From the NCBI RefSeq assembly GCF_946479275.1, contig NZ_CAMLFE010000007.1, forward strand, positions 1-64,000: a stretch of DNA of 64,000 nt, read 5' to 3'. Below the pieces are notes generated by a model. It did not search any database, was not told where the DNA came from, and worked only from the letters and a program-made list of their open reading frames with translations. This document shows positions 9,589 to 18,985 of the stretch, in pieces. Source of the stretch: an uncultured Bartonella sp. (GTDB lineage: Bacteria > Pseudomonadota > Alphaproteobacteria > Rhizobiales > Rhizobiaceae). The number at the start of each line of letters is the position of its first letter. Position 1 is the stretch's first letter. The translations under genes were made by a program, and so were the position numbers.

Positions 9589-10026
9589 CTATTTTGCGAT
9601 AACCTCGGTTACATCATAAACTTTGGTCGATTGTGCTTCGGGAGAATGCATCATGGTGACAACCCAATGGATGCGGCGCGTATTCAACGGCAAATCCATT
9701 GAAATTCCACCTCCCGTACTGTCGGCGCCGGGGTCAGAAAAACCATAAGGATCGCGGCCGTAATTAATGCCGAAAGTCGGCATTTTTGAAGTTTGCGCCC
9801 CTTCGGATGTATCGTTGATTGTAAAATAACGGTAGCCGCGGCGTTCTGCCGTAAAAGCGGCACGCCTCAAAACATCGGCCGGAATGCCAACTTCATTTGT
9901 CGGGCGAGTGTTGAACTCGTAAACATTATCGGGTGATTTGAGCTTGGGAGCCGATTGGCAACCGCTTAAAAACAAAAGCGGAATTATCATAAGGCTTAAG
10001 CTTTTTATCCAATGCAATTGTTTCAT
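9589..10026 (-). CDS. Conserved hypothetical lipoprotein
   Basis: The 145-residue protein has a lipoprotein signal: positively charged start, hydrophobic stretch, lipobox LSGC with the acylated cysteine at residue 23. The mature part includes DVLRRAAFTAERRGYRYFTI at about residues 52-71, resembling the alphaproteobacterial CC0125/CC1285-type lipoproteins (recalled, not checked). Another segment is RRIHWVVTMMHSPEAQSTKV near 117-136. It probably sits in the inner leaflet of the outer membrane. Function unknown. It is transcribed in the same direction as urease, 101 bp upstream of ureD. Confidence 0.7.
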   Translation of the reverse strand: MKQLHWIKSLSLMIIPLLFLSGCQSAPKLKSPDNVYEFNTRPTNEVGIPADVLRRAAFTAERRGYRYFTINDTSEGAQTSKMPTFGINYGRDPYGFSDPGADSTGGGISMDLPLNTRRIHWVVTMMHSPEAQSTKVYDVTEVIAK

Positions 10027-10133
10027 CCTGCACCCGTTATGTTTTCAAGCTCATCATAGTTTTATTAACTCTTCCCGACAAGGATGATTATCGTTATCTG
10101 ATAGGCTAACGGTTTTTGAAAGAGAGGTGAATC

Positions 10134-10992
10134 ATGTTTGTCGTGATGGTTGCAACCGGCCATATCGGTTCGGAGCTCGCTAAGACTCTGCTTCGTTTTG
10201 GGAGGGATGTGACAGTGGTGACCCGTTCCGGAAAAACGTGCTGAAAATCTCGTCAATCTTGGTGCTCAATTAGCGGAAATTGATATTTCTGATCACCGTT
10301 TGTTACATAAGGTTTTGAAACAGGCGAGCATTGTTTATATCCTTAATCCGCCTGCCAATCCTGTTCATGATGTTGATCTTGAAGAGCGCAGAACGATTGC
10401 TGCGATTATGCGCGCACTCGAAAATACGAATCGTGAAAAAGTCATTGTGCAGTCGACTTATGGAGCTCAAGAAGGTAACCATATAGGAGATTCAGGCAGC
10501 CTTTATTTATTGGAAGAAAAAGTTAAACAGATTTATCCGGAAGCGCTGATTGTTCGCGCAGGCTTTTATATGTCCAATTGGGATTTTGCTCTCAACGAAA
10601 TTATCGAAAAAGGATGTTTGACCACTATTTATCCTTCACATTCTATCATTCCGGTGGTCGCTCCCCGTAATATTGCCGATTATCTGACAAAGCTTGTCGA
10701 ATATGGGAAGGCTGGCATTTATCATGTCGAAGGGCCGGAACGTTACACGGTTCAAGATGTCGCATCCGCCTTTGAAGCGGCATTCGGAAAACCGGTAGAG
10801 CTTGAAGGAGTGAACAGGTAAGATATTGAAAAATATCATCTTTCCCTTTCTTTCTCGAAATCAAGTGCAATGTCATTCGCTGCGATGGCGTTAAAAACAA
10901 TAAGTGGTGATTGGCCGCCTTTGAATAAAACGATGAGAGGAAAAATAACACTTCAACAATACATTGAAAAACTTTGTCTAAAATCTGCTTAG
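10134..10992 (+). pseudogene. Broken NmrA-like NAD(P)-binding reductase gene
   Basis: The ATG at 10134 has a good ribosome binding site (AGAGAGGTGA). It starts a Rossmann fold with an ATGHIGSELAKTLL glycine motif and FGRDVTVVTR, as in NmrA-like SDRs and quinone oxidoreductase QorB relatives. The frame is lost at about 10227-10230 and reaches a TGA. It continues in another frame (RAENLVNLGAQLAEIDISD, then IVQSTYGAQEGNH, NIADYLTKLVE and DVASAFEAAFGKPVE) to a TAA at 10819-10821. After that stop the same frame stays open for 56 more family-like codons to a TAG at 10990. Two lesions in one gene argue for true decay rather than a sequencing slip. Confidence 0.8.
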
Positions 10993-11044
10993 TCTAAATA
11001 TTTTGTGATAATCTATTTTTTTACTTGTATTGGCAGAAACTTTC

Positions 11045-11102
11045 GGATAACCACGTGAGCGGGCCACCTCTTCCCAACGAGAGGCGAGCTATCTGAAAGG
11101 GT
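11045..11102 (+). promoter_or_regulatory. serC RNA motif (5' leader of serC-serA)
   Basis: The leader directly before serC has the layout of the serC motif described in alphaproteobacteria upstream of serC-serA. It contains GAGCGGGCCACCTCT, a loop CCCAACG, AGAGG closing the hairpin (11067-11071 with 11080-11084), an outer GATA/TATC pairing, and then GAAAGGG just before the start codon. In that family the hairpin is close to the ribosome binding site and is presumed to control serine synthesis. Identified by memory of the consensus, not by a covariance search. Confidence 0.7.
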
Positions 11103-11110
11103 AGATTATT

Positions 11111-12274
11111 ATGACAAATTTAAACGAGCCGGGCGTGCGCCCGAACAATCCCAATTTCTCTTCTGGTCCCTGTGCAAAGCGTCCCGGTTGGACGGTTGAA
11201 GCGCTTGCTGATGCGCCGGTTGGCCGTTCACATCGTGCAAAAATTGGTAAAGCCAAGCTGGCAGAGGCAATCAACCTCACCCGCGAAGTGCTGGAAGTTC
11301 CTGCAAATTATCGTATCGGCATTGTTCCCGCATCCGATACCGGCGCTGTTGAAATGGCACTGTGGTCGCTCCTTGGAGCACGCGGCGTTGATATGCTGGC
11401 ATGGGAAAGCTTCGGTTCGGGCTGGGTAACAGATGTTGTCAAACAATTGAAATTGACCGATGTGCGCAAGTTGGAAGCGCCTTACGGTGAATTACCGGAT
11501 TTGACCAAAGTCGATTTTGATCGTGATGTTGTCTTCACATGGAATGGAACAACATCCGGTGTGCGTGTTCCTAATGCCGATTTTATTCCGGCTGATCGTA
11601 AGGGGCTTACGATTTGCGACGCAACATCCGCCGCATTTGCACAAAATCTCGATTTCTCGAAACTCGATGTTGTAACATTTTCCTGGCAAAAAGTGCTGGG
11701 GGGCGAGGGTGCCCACGGTGTGCTTATTCTGGGGCCGCGTGCGATCGAACGTCTTGAAACCTACACGCCCGCATGGCCGTTGCCAAAAATTTTCCGCATG
11801 ACAAAAGGTGGAAAACTCATTGAAGGTATTTTCGAGGGCGCAACAATCAATACGCCGTCTATGCTTTGTGTTGAGGATTACCTTGATGCATTGAAATGGG
11901 CAAAGTCGATTGGTGGCTTGGAAACATTGATGAAACGTGCTGACGAAAACTTTGCTGTTCTTGACAAATTCGTCGCCAAAACTCCGTGGATCGAATTTCT
12001 GGCTAAAGAACCGGAAACCCGCTCGAATACTTCCGTATGCTTCAAAATTGTCGATCCCGCAGTGGTTGAACTTGATGCCGACAAGCAGGCAGCATTTGCC
12101 AAGTCTATTGTCAACCGTCTGGAAAAAGCTGGCGTCGCCCATGATATCGGGGCTTATCGCGATGCACCGTCGGGTTTGCGTATCTGGGCAGGTGCCACGA
12201 TCGAAGCTCACGACCTTCAGGCATTGACGGAATGGCTCGACTGGGCTTTCAAAGCTGAAAAAGCAGCTCTTTAA
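11111..12274 (+). CDS. serC: Phosphoserine aminotransferase SerC
   Basis: SerC converts 3-phosphohydroxypyruvate and glutamate to phosphoserine and 2-oxoglutarate, with pyridoxal phosphate as cofactor. The 387-residue protein is of the longer alphaproteobacterial/archaeal-type. It starts with [18 protein letters not shown] near residues 9-26. The PLP-binding lysine lies in [18 protein letters not shown] near residue 195, with [18 protein letters not shown] before it. It is preceded by the serC RNA motif, followed after 77 bp by serA, and very likely co-transcribed with it. Confidence 0.96.
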   Translation: MTNLNEPGVRPNNPNFSSGPCAKRPGWTVEALADAPVGRSHRAKIGKAKLAEAINLTREVLEVPANYRIGIVPASDTGAVEMALWSLLGARGVDMLAWESFGSGWVTDVVKQLKLTDVRKLEAPYGELPDLTKVDFDRDVVFTWNGTTSGVRVPNADFIPADRKGLTICDATSAAFAQNLDFSKLDVVTFSWQKVLGGEGAHGVLILGPRAIERLETYTPAWPLPKIFRMTKGGKLIEGIFEGATINTPSMLCVEDYLDALKWAKSIGGLETLMKRADENFAVLDKFVAKTPWIEFLAKEPETRSNTSVCFKIVDPAVVELDADKQAAFAKSIVNRLEKAGVAHDIGAYRDAPSGLRIWAGATIEAHDLQALTEWLDWAFKAEKAAL

Positions 12275-12351
12275 AAAAATTAAAATTCCATTGTAGCGGC
12301 TTGTTTCAAGCCCGCTCTTTCCCCCATTTTACCAAATTTTTGGAGGCCATA

Positions 12352-13956
12352 ATGGCACCTCGTGTACTCGTATCTGATAAACTATCCCCGACCGCTGTCC
12401 AGATTTTCAAAGATCGCGGCGTTGAGGTCGATTTCAAACCGGAACTCGGTAAAGACAAAGAAAAACTTCTTGAAGTTATTGGTCAATATGATGGTTTGGC
12501 AATCCGCTCGGCAACCAAGGTAACGGAAAAACTAATTGCCGCCGCGAAAAACCTTAAAGTTGTTGGTCGCGCCGGTATCGGTGTTGACAATGTTGATATT
12601 CCGGCCGCTTCACGGCGCGGTATTATTGTCATGAATACGCCATTCGGCAATTCGATAACAACCGCAGAACATGCCATTGCATTGATGTTTGCTGTTGCTC
12701 GCGAATTGCCAGCTGCCGATAAATCGACCAAGGCTGGCAAATGGGAAAAAAGCCGCTTTATGGGTGTTGAAATTACCGGCAAAACTCTTGGTATTATCGG
12801 CTGTGGCAATATCGGTTCGATTGTCGCAACTCGCGGTGTCGGCTTGAAGATGAAAGTCATTGCCTATGACCCGTTCCTTTCGGATGCCCGTGCCAAAGAA
12901 CTCGGTGTCGAAAAGGTCGAACTGGATGATCTTTTGAAGCGCGCCGATTTTATCACATTACACACACCGCTCACCGATAAGACACGCCATATCATCAATG
13001 CCGAAACGATCGCCAAGATGAAGGATGGTGTAAGACTTATCAATTGTGCACGCGGTGCGCTGGTAGTCGAAAAAGATCTTGTTGAAGCTTTGAAGTCGGG
13101 CAAAATTGCAGGTGCTGCGGTTGACGTTTATGAAGTCGAGCCGCCGGCTGCCGATGATCCTCTCTTCAGCCTTGATAATGTTGTTTGCACGCCGCACCTC
13201 GGTGCGTCGACAACCGAGGCACAGGAAAATGTTGCTATTCAGGTTGCCGAACAAATGTCGGATTATCTCATCAACGGTGCTGTCAGCAATGCAATCAATA
13301 TGCCTTCAATTACGGCAGAAGAAGCACCGCGTTTGAAACCGTTTGTCAAACTTGCCGAAGTTCTTGGAGCATTTGTTGGACAATCGACCGAGGAAGACAT
13401 CAAGGAAGTCGAAATTCTTTTTGACGGTTCAACGGCTGCCATGAATACGCGCGCGCTCATCAGTGCCGCATTGGCCGGTCTCATCCGCCCACAACTTGCC
13501 GATGTCAACATGGTATCGGCACCGGTTCTTGTTAAAGAGCGCGGTATTATTCTTTCCGAGGTCAAGCGCGATAAATCCGGTATTTTTGACGGCTATATCA
13601 AACTGACTGTCAAAACATCCAAGCGCACCCGTTCCATTGCCGGAACCTGCTTTGTTGATGGCAAGCCGCGCTTTATTCAGATCAAGGGTATCAATCTTGA
13701 TGCCGAAGTCGGCCCGCATATGCTCTATATTACCAACACCGACACACCGGGAATTATCGGTACAATCGGTACAATTTGCGGGAAATCCGGCGTGAATATC
13801 GCAAACTTCGCTTTGGGACGTAATGAACCGGGTGGAGATGCAATTGCGCTTCTTTATCTTGATGCACGCATTCCCGATCAAGTGCTTGATGAATTGCGCA
13901 AGATAAAGGGTATCAAACACACTCAACCTCTGGAATTCGATGTCGCTAACGGTTGA
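12352..13956 (+). CDS. serA: D-3-phosphoglycerate dehydrogenase SerA
   Basis: This enzyme catalyses the first step of serine synthesis, oxidising 3-phosphoglycerate with NAD. The 534-residue product is the long form. The substrate domain includes LVSDKLSPTAVQIFKDRGV, and the Rossmann motif TLGIIGCGNIGSIVATR lies at about residues 143-159. Catalytic Arg, Glu and His are in INCARGALV, VDVYEVEPP and VVCTPHLGAST. An intervening domain and a C-terminal ACT domain (MLYITNTDTPGIIGTIG, near 457-473) complete it. The ATG at 12352 has a GGAGG site and replaces an upstream in-frame codon. The last 17 bp overlap the next gene. Confidence 0.97.
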   Translation: MAPRVLVSDKLSPTAVQIFKDRGVEVDFKPELGKDKEKLLEVIGQYDGLAIRSATKVTEKLIAAAKNLKVVGRAGIGVDNVDIPAASRRGIIVMNTPFGNSITTAEHAIALMFAVARELPAADKSTKAGKWEKSRFMGVEITGKTLGIIGCGNIGSIVATRGVGLKMKVIAYDPFLSDARAKELGVEKVELDDLLKRADFITLHTPLTDKTRHIINAETIAKMKDGVRLINCARGALVVEKDLVEALKSGKIAGAAVDVYEVEPPAADDPLFSLDNVVCTPHLGASTTEAQENVAIQVAEQMSDYLINGAVSNAINMPSITAEEAPRLKPFVKLAEVLGAFVGQSTEEDIKEVEILFDGSTAAMNTRALISAALAGLIRPQLADVNMVSAPVLVKERGIILSEVKRDKSGIFDGYIKLTVKTSKRTRSIAGTCFVDGKPRFIQIKGINLDAEVGPHMLYITNTDTPGIIGTIGTICGKSGVNIANFALGRNEPGGDAIALLYLDARIPDQVLDELRKIKGIKHTQPLEFDVANG

Positions 13957-14506
13957 TCGAACCGTGAAATATTGGCGTTTAATGAAAGAAAGCGATCTGG
14001 CAGATGTCTGCCGGATCGCTTTAATTTGTCATCCGGATTTTCCTGAAGAGGATGCTGTGCTTGAAGAAAAATTCCGGCTTTCTCCTGCGTCCTGCTTTGT
14101 ATTTTCAGACGTTACTCCCACCTCTGGAACCATTTCAGACTTGAGCCCGGTCTCCCGAACAAGTGCGATCTATGGTTATTGCCTTGCCCATCCTTTTAAA
14201 ACCAATTCCATTCCTGCTCTTGACCGGTTGCTTCATAAACTTCCGGAAAAATGCGATACGCTCTATATTCACGATCTTGCTTTATTGCCCGAAGCGCAAG
14301 GCGGGGGAAATGGTAAAAAAGCGGCGGAGCTGCTCTTCAATGTAGCAAAGCGGAAAGAACTCGAAACACTTTCTCTTGTTGCTGTTCATGAGTCACAAGT
14401 CTTTTGGCAAAAGAACGGGTTTAAAATGGTTGATGTGTCAGAGGAAATGAAACAAAAATTGCTGACTTATAGTGAAGATGCCCGTTATATGGTGCGTCAA
14501 CGCTGA
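13940..14506 (+). CDS. GNAT family N-acetyltransferase
   Basis: The 188-residue protein has a GNAT layout: an N-terminal RLMKESDLADVCRIAL strand-helix near residues 13-28, a central LYIHDLALLPEAQGGGNGKK segment with the acetyl-CoA pyrophosphate-binding loop near 109-128, and a C-terminal LSLVAVHESQVFWQKNGF near 145-162. The substrate is unknown. It overlaps the 3' end of serA by 17 bp, so the two are likely translationally coupled. An internal ATG at 13982 is a second possible start that would remove the overlap. Confidence 0.8.
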   Translation: MSLTVDRTVKYWRLMKESDLADVCRIALICHPDFPEEDAVLEEKFRLSPASCFVFSDVTPTSGTISDLSPVSRTSAIYGYCLAHPFKTNSIPALDRLLHKLPEKCDTLYIHDLALLPEAQGGGNGKKAAELLFNVAKRKELETLSLVAVHESQVFWQKNGFKMVDVSEEMKQKLLTYSEDARYMVRQR

Positions 14507-15303
14507 AGGTGTAGATTTTGCCGATTTTTCAGTTTTATGAGTCCTGTCCCATCGGTCCTGTAAGCCAAATCCATTCTTTCAACTCAATATCATTTTTTAC
14601 CGATGTTCTTGTATTAAAATTTTAAAAATAATTATTTGTCGAATTCTTTATATATCTGAATGAAATGAAATTTCTGATTTATTTTAATCGTGTCCTGTTT
14701 CGGCTTTTTATTTTTAAAAATTCAATTTTGATCATATTTTAAAATAATCTATTTAACTGTCCTAAAATTTCAAAATATTATAGGGTTCATCCATTCATTC
14801 TTTGAGCTTTCTTTATGCGGAAAACGATTGGTCGTTACGAATAGCGGCTTCGCTCGATAACAAAGAAAAAACGATGCTTTAACACTTGGAGACGGCATGC
14901 GTTGGTCGCATTTTCGATAAAATATTTGATTTTTTGACGAGTAAAATTATCTAAATTCTTGATAGAGAAAAAATAAAAGAAATATCGCTTTTAAAGCATT
15001 CTTTATCGGAAGTTATCTGATCGATGTAAGAAATCACAAATTGAAATTTTGTAGCGGGAAAGGTTATTGTTTATGAAACGCTTTGAAAAATGACAAAAGC
15101 GTTTACAACTGCACGACTGTCCATTTCAGGATTGGTGTTAAGAAAAGTGTGATAGATTTAACGAATGCTCCAATGGTTATGCAACAACCGTTATCGGGAA
15201 GAGCGGCGCCGGATGAAACGCATGTAAAAGAATTAAAATCAGGAATAGATGATGTGAGCCTTTCAAATCTTCCGGTTAAGGGCAAAAAGGTTTTTGAATA
15301 AGT
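14507..15303. other. AT-rich spacer, no convincing gene
   Basis: This spacer of about 800 bp is strongly AT-rich. A 72-codon frame at 15083-15301 (plus) has no recognisable motif and no clear ribosome binding site; I do not call it a gene, though its end coincides with the hairpin that follows. No tRNA or repeat is evident. Confidence 0.5.
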
Positions 15304-15338
15304 AAGGATTTCCCATAGTTTGATGGGAAATCCTTTTT
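15304..15338. terminator. Strong hairpin terminator, probably for glpQ from the other strand
   Basis: A perfect 13-bp stem AAGGATTTCCCAT / ATGGGAAATCCTT with a 6-nt loop is followed by a T-run on the plus strand (15333-15338). It lies 8 bp beyond the glpQ stop codon, so it can terminate the minus-strand glpTQ transcript as well as any plus-strand transcript. Confidence 0.8.
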
Positions 15339-15345
15339 ATGAATA

Positions 15346-16416
15346 TCAAGGATGTGAATGGAGATAGCTAACAGCTTTATCAGGAAAGTCGGTAAATAAT
15401 CCATCGACACCGGCCTGGCGATACAAAGCATCGTAAAGCTCGTTCACATCTTTTGCGTAAGGTGGCAACTGGTCAGCTCTTACTGTGAAAGGATGGACTT
15501 CCAGTTGATGCTCGTGTGCTTCCTTGACCATTCCGTTTATGATTATATGTCCATTGGTAGAACTATCAGCTATCAACATATGATAATCGGGACCGATACC
15601 GTCAGCATATTGAGCAATTTTTTCCATGGCACCGGTTTCTAACATCCAGTCATAGTTGTAGTTTACCCATTTGCCATCGGGTTGTTGTTCCTCGGTCTCA
15701 TTCCATTTTGTATAAGCGATGAGCTGCACCAGCTTTAAATTCATACCCATTTTGGGCTCGAGTTCGTTGCGAATACGCTTCAACTCGTTGGCATCAAAAC
15801 ATTGAAGATAAATTTTGTCAGTTTTGCTGGTATAACCATATTTTTTCAAAACTTCCAAAACACGCGTGGCTATATCCTTGCCTTCCTGATGATGAAACCA
15901 GGGTGCTTTGATTTCAGGATAGAGACCGATATTTTTCCCCGTAGAATGATTAAGCCCCTGAATAAATTCGATTTCTTCTTCGAAAGTGTGAACCCGAAAA
16001 TCGGATTTTCCCATCGGGAAACGACCTGGAAAGGTTTGCACTTTCTTACCGTTTTCGACCGTAAAACCTTCGCTGAATTTCAGTGATTTGATTTCGGCTA
16101 ATGTGAAATCGATCGCGTAATAACGTCCATCCTTACGGGCGCGGTCGGGAAAACGTTTTGCAACGTCTGTTACGCGATCAAGGTAATGGTCATGCAAGAC
16201 CACCAACTGGTCATCCTTTGTCATGACCAGATCCTGCTCGAGATAATCTGCTCCTTGTGCAAAAGCCATCGCTTTTGCCGGAAGCGTATGTTCGGGCAGG
16301 TAACCGCTGGCACCACGGTGTGCAATAACAACTTTATCATTAGCATTGGCTGTGGTGCTGAAGGTTGACCCCATCAGCACCAGTCCGGCCATTAACATGC
16401 CTAATAGTGTTTTCAT
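15346..16416 (-). CDS. glpQ: Periplasmic glycerophosphodiester phosphodiesterase GlpQ
   Basis: GlpQ cleaves glycerophosphodiesters in the periplasm to glycerol-3-phosphate plus an alcohol. The 356-residue product matches E. coli GlpQ in size. A signal peptide (MKTLLGMLMAGLVLMGSTFS, cleavage near residue 26) precedes the TIM-barrel with VVIAHRGASGYLPEHTLPA near residues 29-47 and LEQDLVMTKDDQLVVLHDHY near 60-79. These carry the catalytic histidines and the metal-binding Glu and Asp. The ATG at 16416 begins the signal peptide; the frame extends 10 codons upstream. It follows glpT by 49 bp, and the pair forms a glpTQ operon that releases and imports G3P. Confidence 0.95.
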   Translation of the reverse strand: MKTLLGMLMAGLVLMGSTFSTTANANDKVVIAHRGASGYLPEHTLPAKAMAFAQGADYLEQDLVMTKDDQLVVLHDHYLDRVTDVAKRFPDRARKDGRYYAIDFTLAEIKSLKFSEGFTVENGKKVQTFPGRFPMGKSDFRVHTFEEEIEFIQGLNHSTGKNIGLYPEIKAPWFHHQEGKDIATRVLEVLKKYGYTSKTDKIYLQCFDANELKRIRNELEPKMGMNLKLVQLIAYTKWNETEEQQPDGKWVNYNYDWMLETGAMEKIAQYADGIGPDYHMLIADSSTNGHIIINGMVKEAHEHQLEVHPFTVRADQLPPYAKDVNELYDALYRQAGVDGLFTDFPDKAVSYLHSHP

Positions 16417-16465
16417 AATGCACTTTCTTTCTGTGACTGGCGTCACTTTGTCGCGTTAACGCCGA

Positions 16466-17812
16466 TCAGTGTGCTTGCTCTTTAGCATGTTGCTTGCGTT
16501 CGCCAATCATTTCGATTGCAAGAAGGATGACAGCTACGACACCACCACCGATCATGAGAAGGAAACCACCGTTCCAGCCGAAATAGTCGACGGTGTAGCC
16601 AACGATCGCACTTGCAGCAACCGAACCACCAAGGTAACCGAAAAGGCCGGTGAAACCGGCAGCAGTACCAGCAGCTTTCTTCGGCGCCAGTTCCAGTGCG
16701 TGAAGACCAATCAGCATAACAGGACCGTAGATCAAGAAACCGATAACGATCATGCAGATCATGTCGATATTGGGGTGGCCTTGCGGGTTGAGCCAGTAAA
16801 TAACAGTGGCAATGGTCACCAATGTCATGAAGAAAACGCCGGTCGCACCACGGTTGCCCTTGAATACCTTATCGGACATCCATCCGCACAGAAGTGTGCC
16901 GGGAATACCTGCATATTCATAGAAGAAATAAGCCCAGGACGATTGGTCGACTGCAAAGTGCTTGACTTCTTTCAAGTAAGTTGGCGACCAATCAAGAACG
17001 CCATAGCGCAGCAGATAAACAAAAACATTGGCAAAAGCGATATACCAGAGCAGCTTGTTCGGCAAAACATATTGGGTGAAGATCTGTTTGGTCGTGAGTT
17101 CGACCTCATTCTTTTCCGAATAGTTTTCCGGATAATCGTTTTTATATTCTTCAATTGGCGGCAAGCCGCAAGATTGCGGTGTATCGCGCATCATTGCAAA
17201 GGCAAAAATGGCAACAAGAATGGCGGCAAAAGCCGGCATATAAAAGGCTGCATGCCAATCATTAAACCATGCCATACCAAGCATGAAGAGGATTGGAGGA
17301 AGACCACCACCGACATTGTGGGCGCAGTTCCACAAAGAAACGATACTGCCACGTTCTTTTTGTGACCACCAGTGCACCATTGTGCGCCCGCATGGAGGCC
17401 AACCCATTCCCTGAAACCAGCCGCAAATGAACAGTAGCACGAACATGACGGCAATGCTTGATGTTGCCCACGGAACAAAACCCATAATCAGCATAACAAC
17501 GGCCGCAAGAATCAAACCGACAGGCAGGAAAACACGCGGATTGGAACGGTCAGACACCGCCCCCATAATGAATTTTGAAAAGCCGTAAGCGATAGAGACA
17601 GCCGACAAGGCAAACCCCAAATCACCACGTGTAAAGCCTTGCTCGACCAGAGAAGGCATTGCCAAAGCAAAGTTTTTACGTACGAGATAATAGGCGGCGT
17701 AACCGAAGAATATCCCTAGGAAAATCTGCCAACGCAGACGACGATAAAGCGGGTCGATCTCCGCTTCGGGGACACGCGGCTTGTTTGGCGCGTGTTTAAA
17801 AATGTTTAGCAT
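16466..17812 (-). CDS. glpT: Glycerol-3-phosphate:phosphate antiporter GlpT
   Basis: This major-facilitator antiporter (448 residues, about 12 membrane helices) imports glycerol-3-phosphate in exchange for phosphate. The organophosphate:phosphate antiporter signature includes [20 protein letters not shown] near residues 27-46, which carries the conserved substrate-binding arginine, and [20 protein letters not shown] near 79-98. [19 protein letters not shown] follows near 131-149. The ATG at 17812 is chosen for its strong GGGAGG site and because homology begins there. It is first in the glpTQ operon, behind an AT-rich region over 1 kb long. Confidence 0.94.
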   Translation of the reverse strand: MLNIFKHAPNKPRVPEAEIDPLYRRLRWQIFLGIFFGYAAYYLVRKNFALAMPSLVEQGFTRGDLGFALSAVSIAYGFSKFIMGAVSDRSNPRVFLPVGLILAAVVMLIMGFVPWATSSIAVMFVLLFICGWFQGMGWPPCGRTMVHWWSQKERGSIVSLWNCAHNVGGGLPPILFMLGMAWFNDWHAAFYMPAFAAILVAIFAFAMMRDTPQSCGLPPIEEYKNDYPENYSEKNEVELTTKQIFTQYVLPNKLLWYIAFANVFVYLLRYGVLDWSPTYLKEVKHFAVDQSSWAYFFYEYAGIPGTLLCGWMSDKVFKGNRGATGVFFMTLVTIATVIYWLNPQGHPNIDMICMIVIGFLIYGPVMLIGLHALELAPKKAAGTAAGFTGLFGYLGGSVAASAIVGYTVDYFGWNGGFLLMIGGGVVAVILLAIEMIGERKQHAKEQAH

Positions 17813-18985
17813 GAACTGCCTCCCATAGATATCGACAGAACGCAACCTGAAAAACTATGGCGTCTCATGTTCAAGCAGGCAACCCCCCCACCGGATGGAC
17901 AGGAAAACGTCGCACAGATGTTACATTCCAATGACAATGTGATCCAATTTGTGCACAGTAACACGTTATATTTTCTTTGTGAGTTCAATTAACTTCAATA
18001 TTGAACAATCCACAATTAATTATGAATAAATGGTTAAGACTGAAAAGACAATCTTAATTAGCCGGTTTACGTTTAAAAACAGGATAAAACATGTAGCCAA
18101 AATGAACGAAGGAAATTTATTAAGTCATTGTTATATATTGATAAAATGATTTAAATTTTTTAAAAATTGATGTACCAATTTTTTAAAAGCGACGACAAAT
18201 TTTGTGCTTTTGCAGGATTTTTACTGTTTTTCATTTTGACTTATATCAAGGCCGGAAATTCAATTTTTAAAATCAAAAAAAGACAATAGTTTCAAAACGA
18301 TATCGTCAAAAATCGCGCATATCCTACAATCTTTTAAAATTGTTGAACAATGTGAAATTCGGGCCGCGTCAAAATAAGGGGAAAAGTGTTTTTTCAAAAT
18401 TTTTTGATAATAAAATCGCATTGACGGAAAATAATGTATCAATCCGGAACAAGTGAATAGAGAATCACATAAGTTTCCGCATAGTGAATTTAAATCGATT
18501 TAAAAAGAACAAAAGAATAGTTCACATTTTAAATGCAAAACTTCTTTAGTGCTTTAAATCCGATAAAATTCAGAGACCGCTTTCAAGCGGTGGTTTATGA
18601 AGGCAAAATCACAGCCGAAGTTTTTAAAGCGTGCGGGGCGCTTGTCGGCTTTTTAAGCGCATGTCCATCGCAGAGTTTTTAAAACCGCAATATTCGATCT
18701 TCTTGTTCCGGCGTTTGAAAAGCAGTTTATCGTTTAAGAAAATAGAAAAAGAAAAAGGGAAGTTGTTAGAAAAATGCCGGTAAAAGTGCCCGTTTTTTTT
18801 AAGCTTTTCCGCATTGTCTGAACTTTTTGTTTGATTGTTTTCAAATCTGTTTTTTGGTGTAAAAGTTCAAAAATTTCGGCGTAAAAGCCTAAAAGAAGAG
18901 TCGCACTCCAAACTATAGTTGGGTATAAGAAAGCCGTTTATTTCTGAAGGAAGGTTAAAAGCCTTCAAATAGGACGGAGAAGATT
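17813..18985. other. Long AT-rich intergenic region between glpT and purA
   Basis: Nearly 1.2 kb with no credible protein gene on either strand. It must hold the divergent promoters of glpT and purA. A TGTTAC...GTAACA inverted repeat lies near 17918-17963, upstream of glpT. A compact double-hairpin with a T-run at 18571-18654 is listed separately as a candidate small RNA. Confidence 0.5.
18571..18654 (+). ncRNA. Candidate small RNA with intrinsic terminator
   Basis: Two stem-loops follow a GATAAAAT box that could be a -10 element. The first pairs ACCGCTT (18576-18582) with AAGCGGT (18585-18591). The second has AGCCGA (18613-18618) pairing with TCGGCT (18645-18650), plus an inner AAGCG (18627-18631) / CGCTT (18639-18643) stem, and runs into TTTTT. 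This is the shape of a short terminated transcript. It is not similar to an RNA family I know. Confidence 0.35.

Noticed and set aside
11492..12211. 239-codon minus-strand frame inside serC
   Set aside because: Antisense shadow of a well-supported gene; rich in Cys, Arg and Phe in an unnatural mix and without motifs.
15083..15301. 72-codon plus-strand frame before glpQ
   Set aside because: No ribosome binding site or recognisable motif, and it is isolated in AT-rich DNA. The downstream hairpin is better explained as the glpQ terminator.
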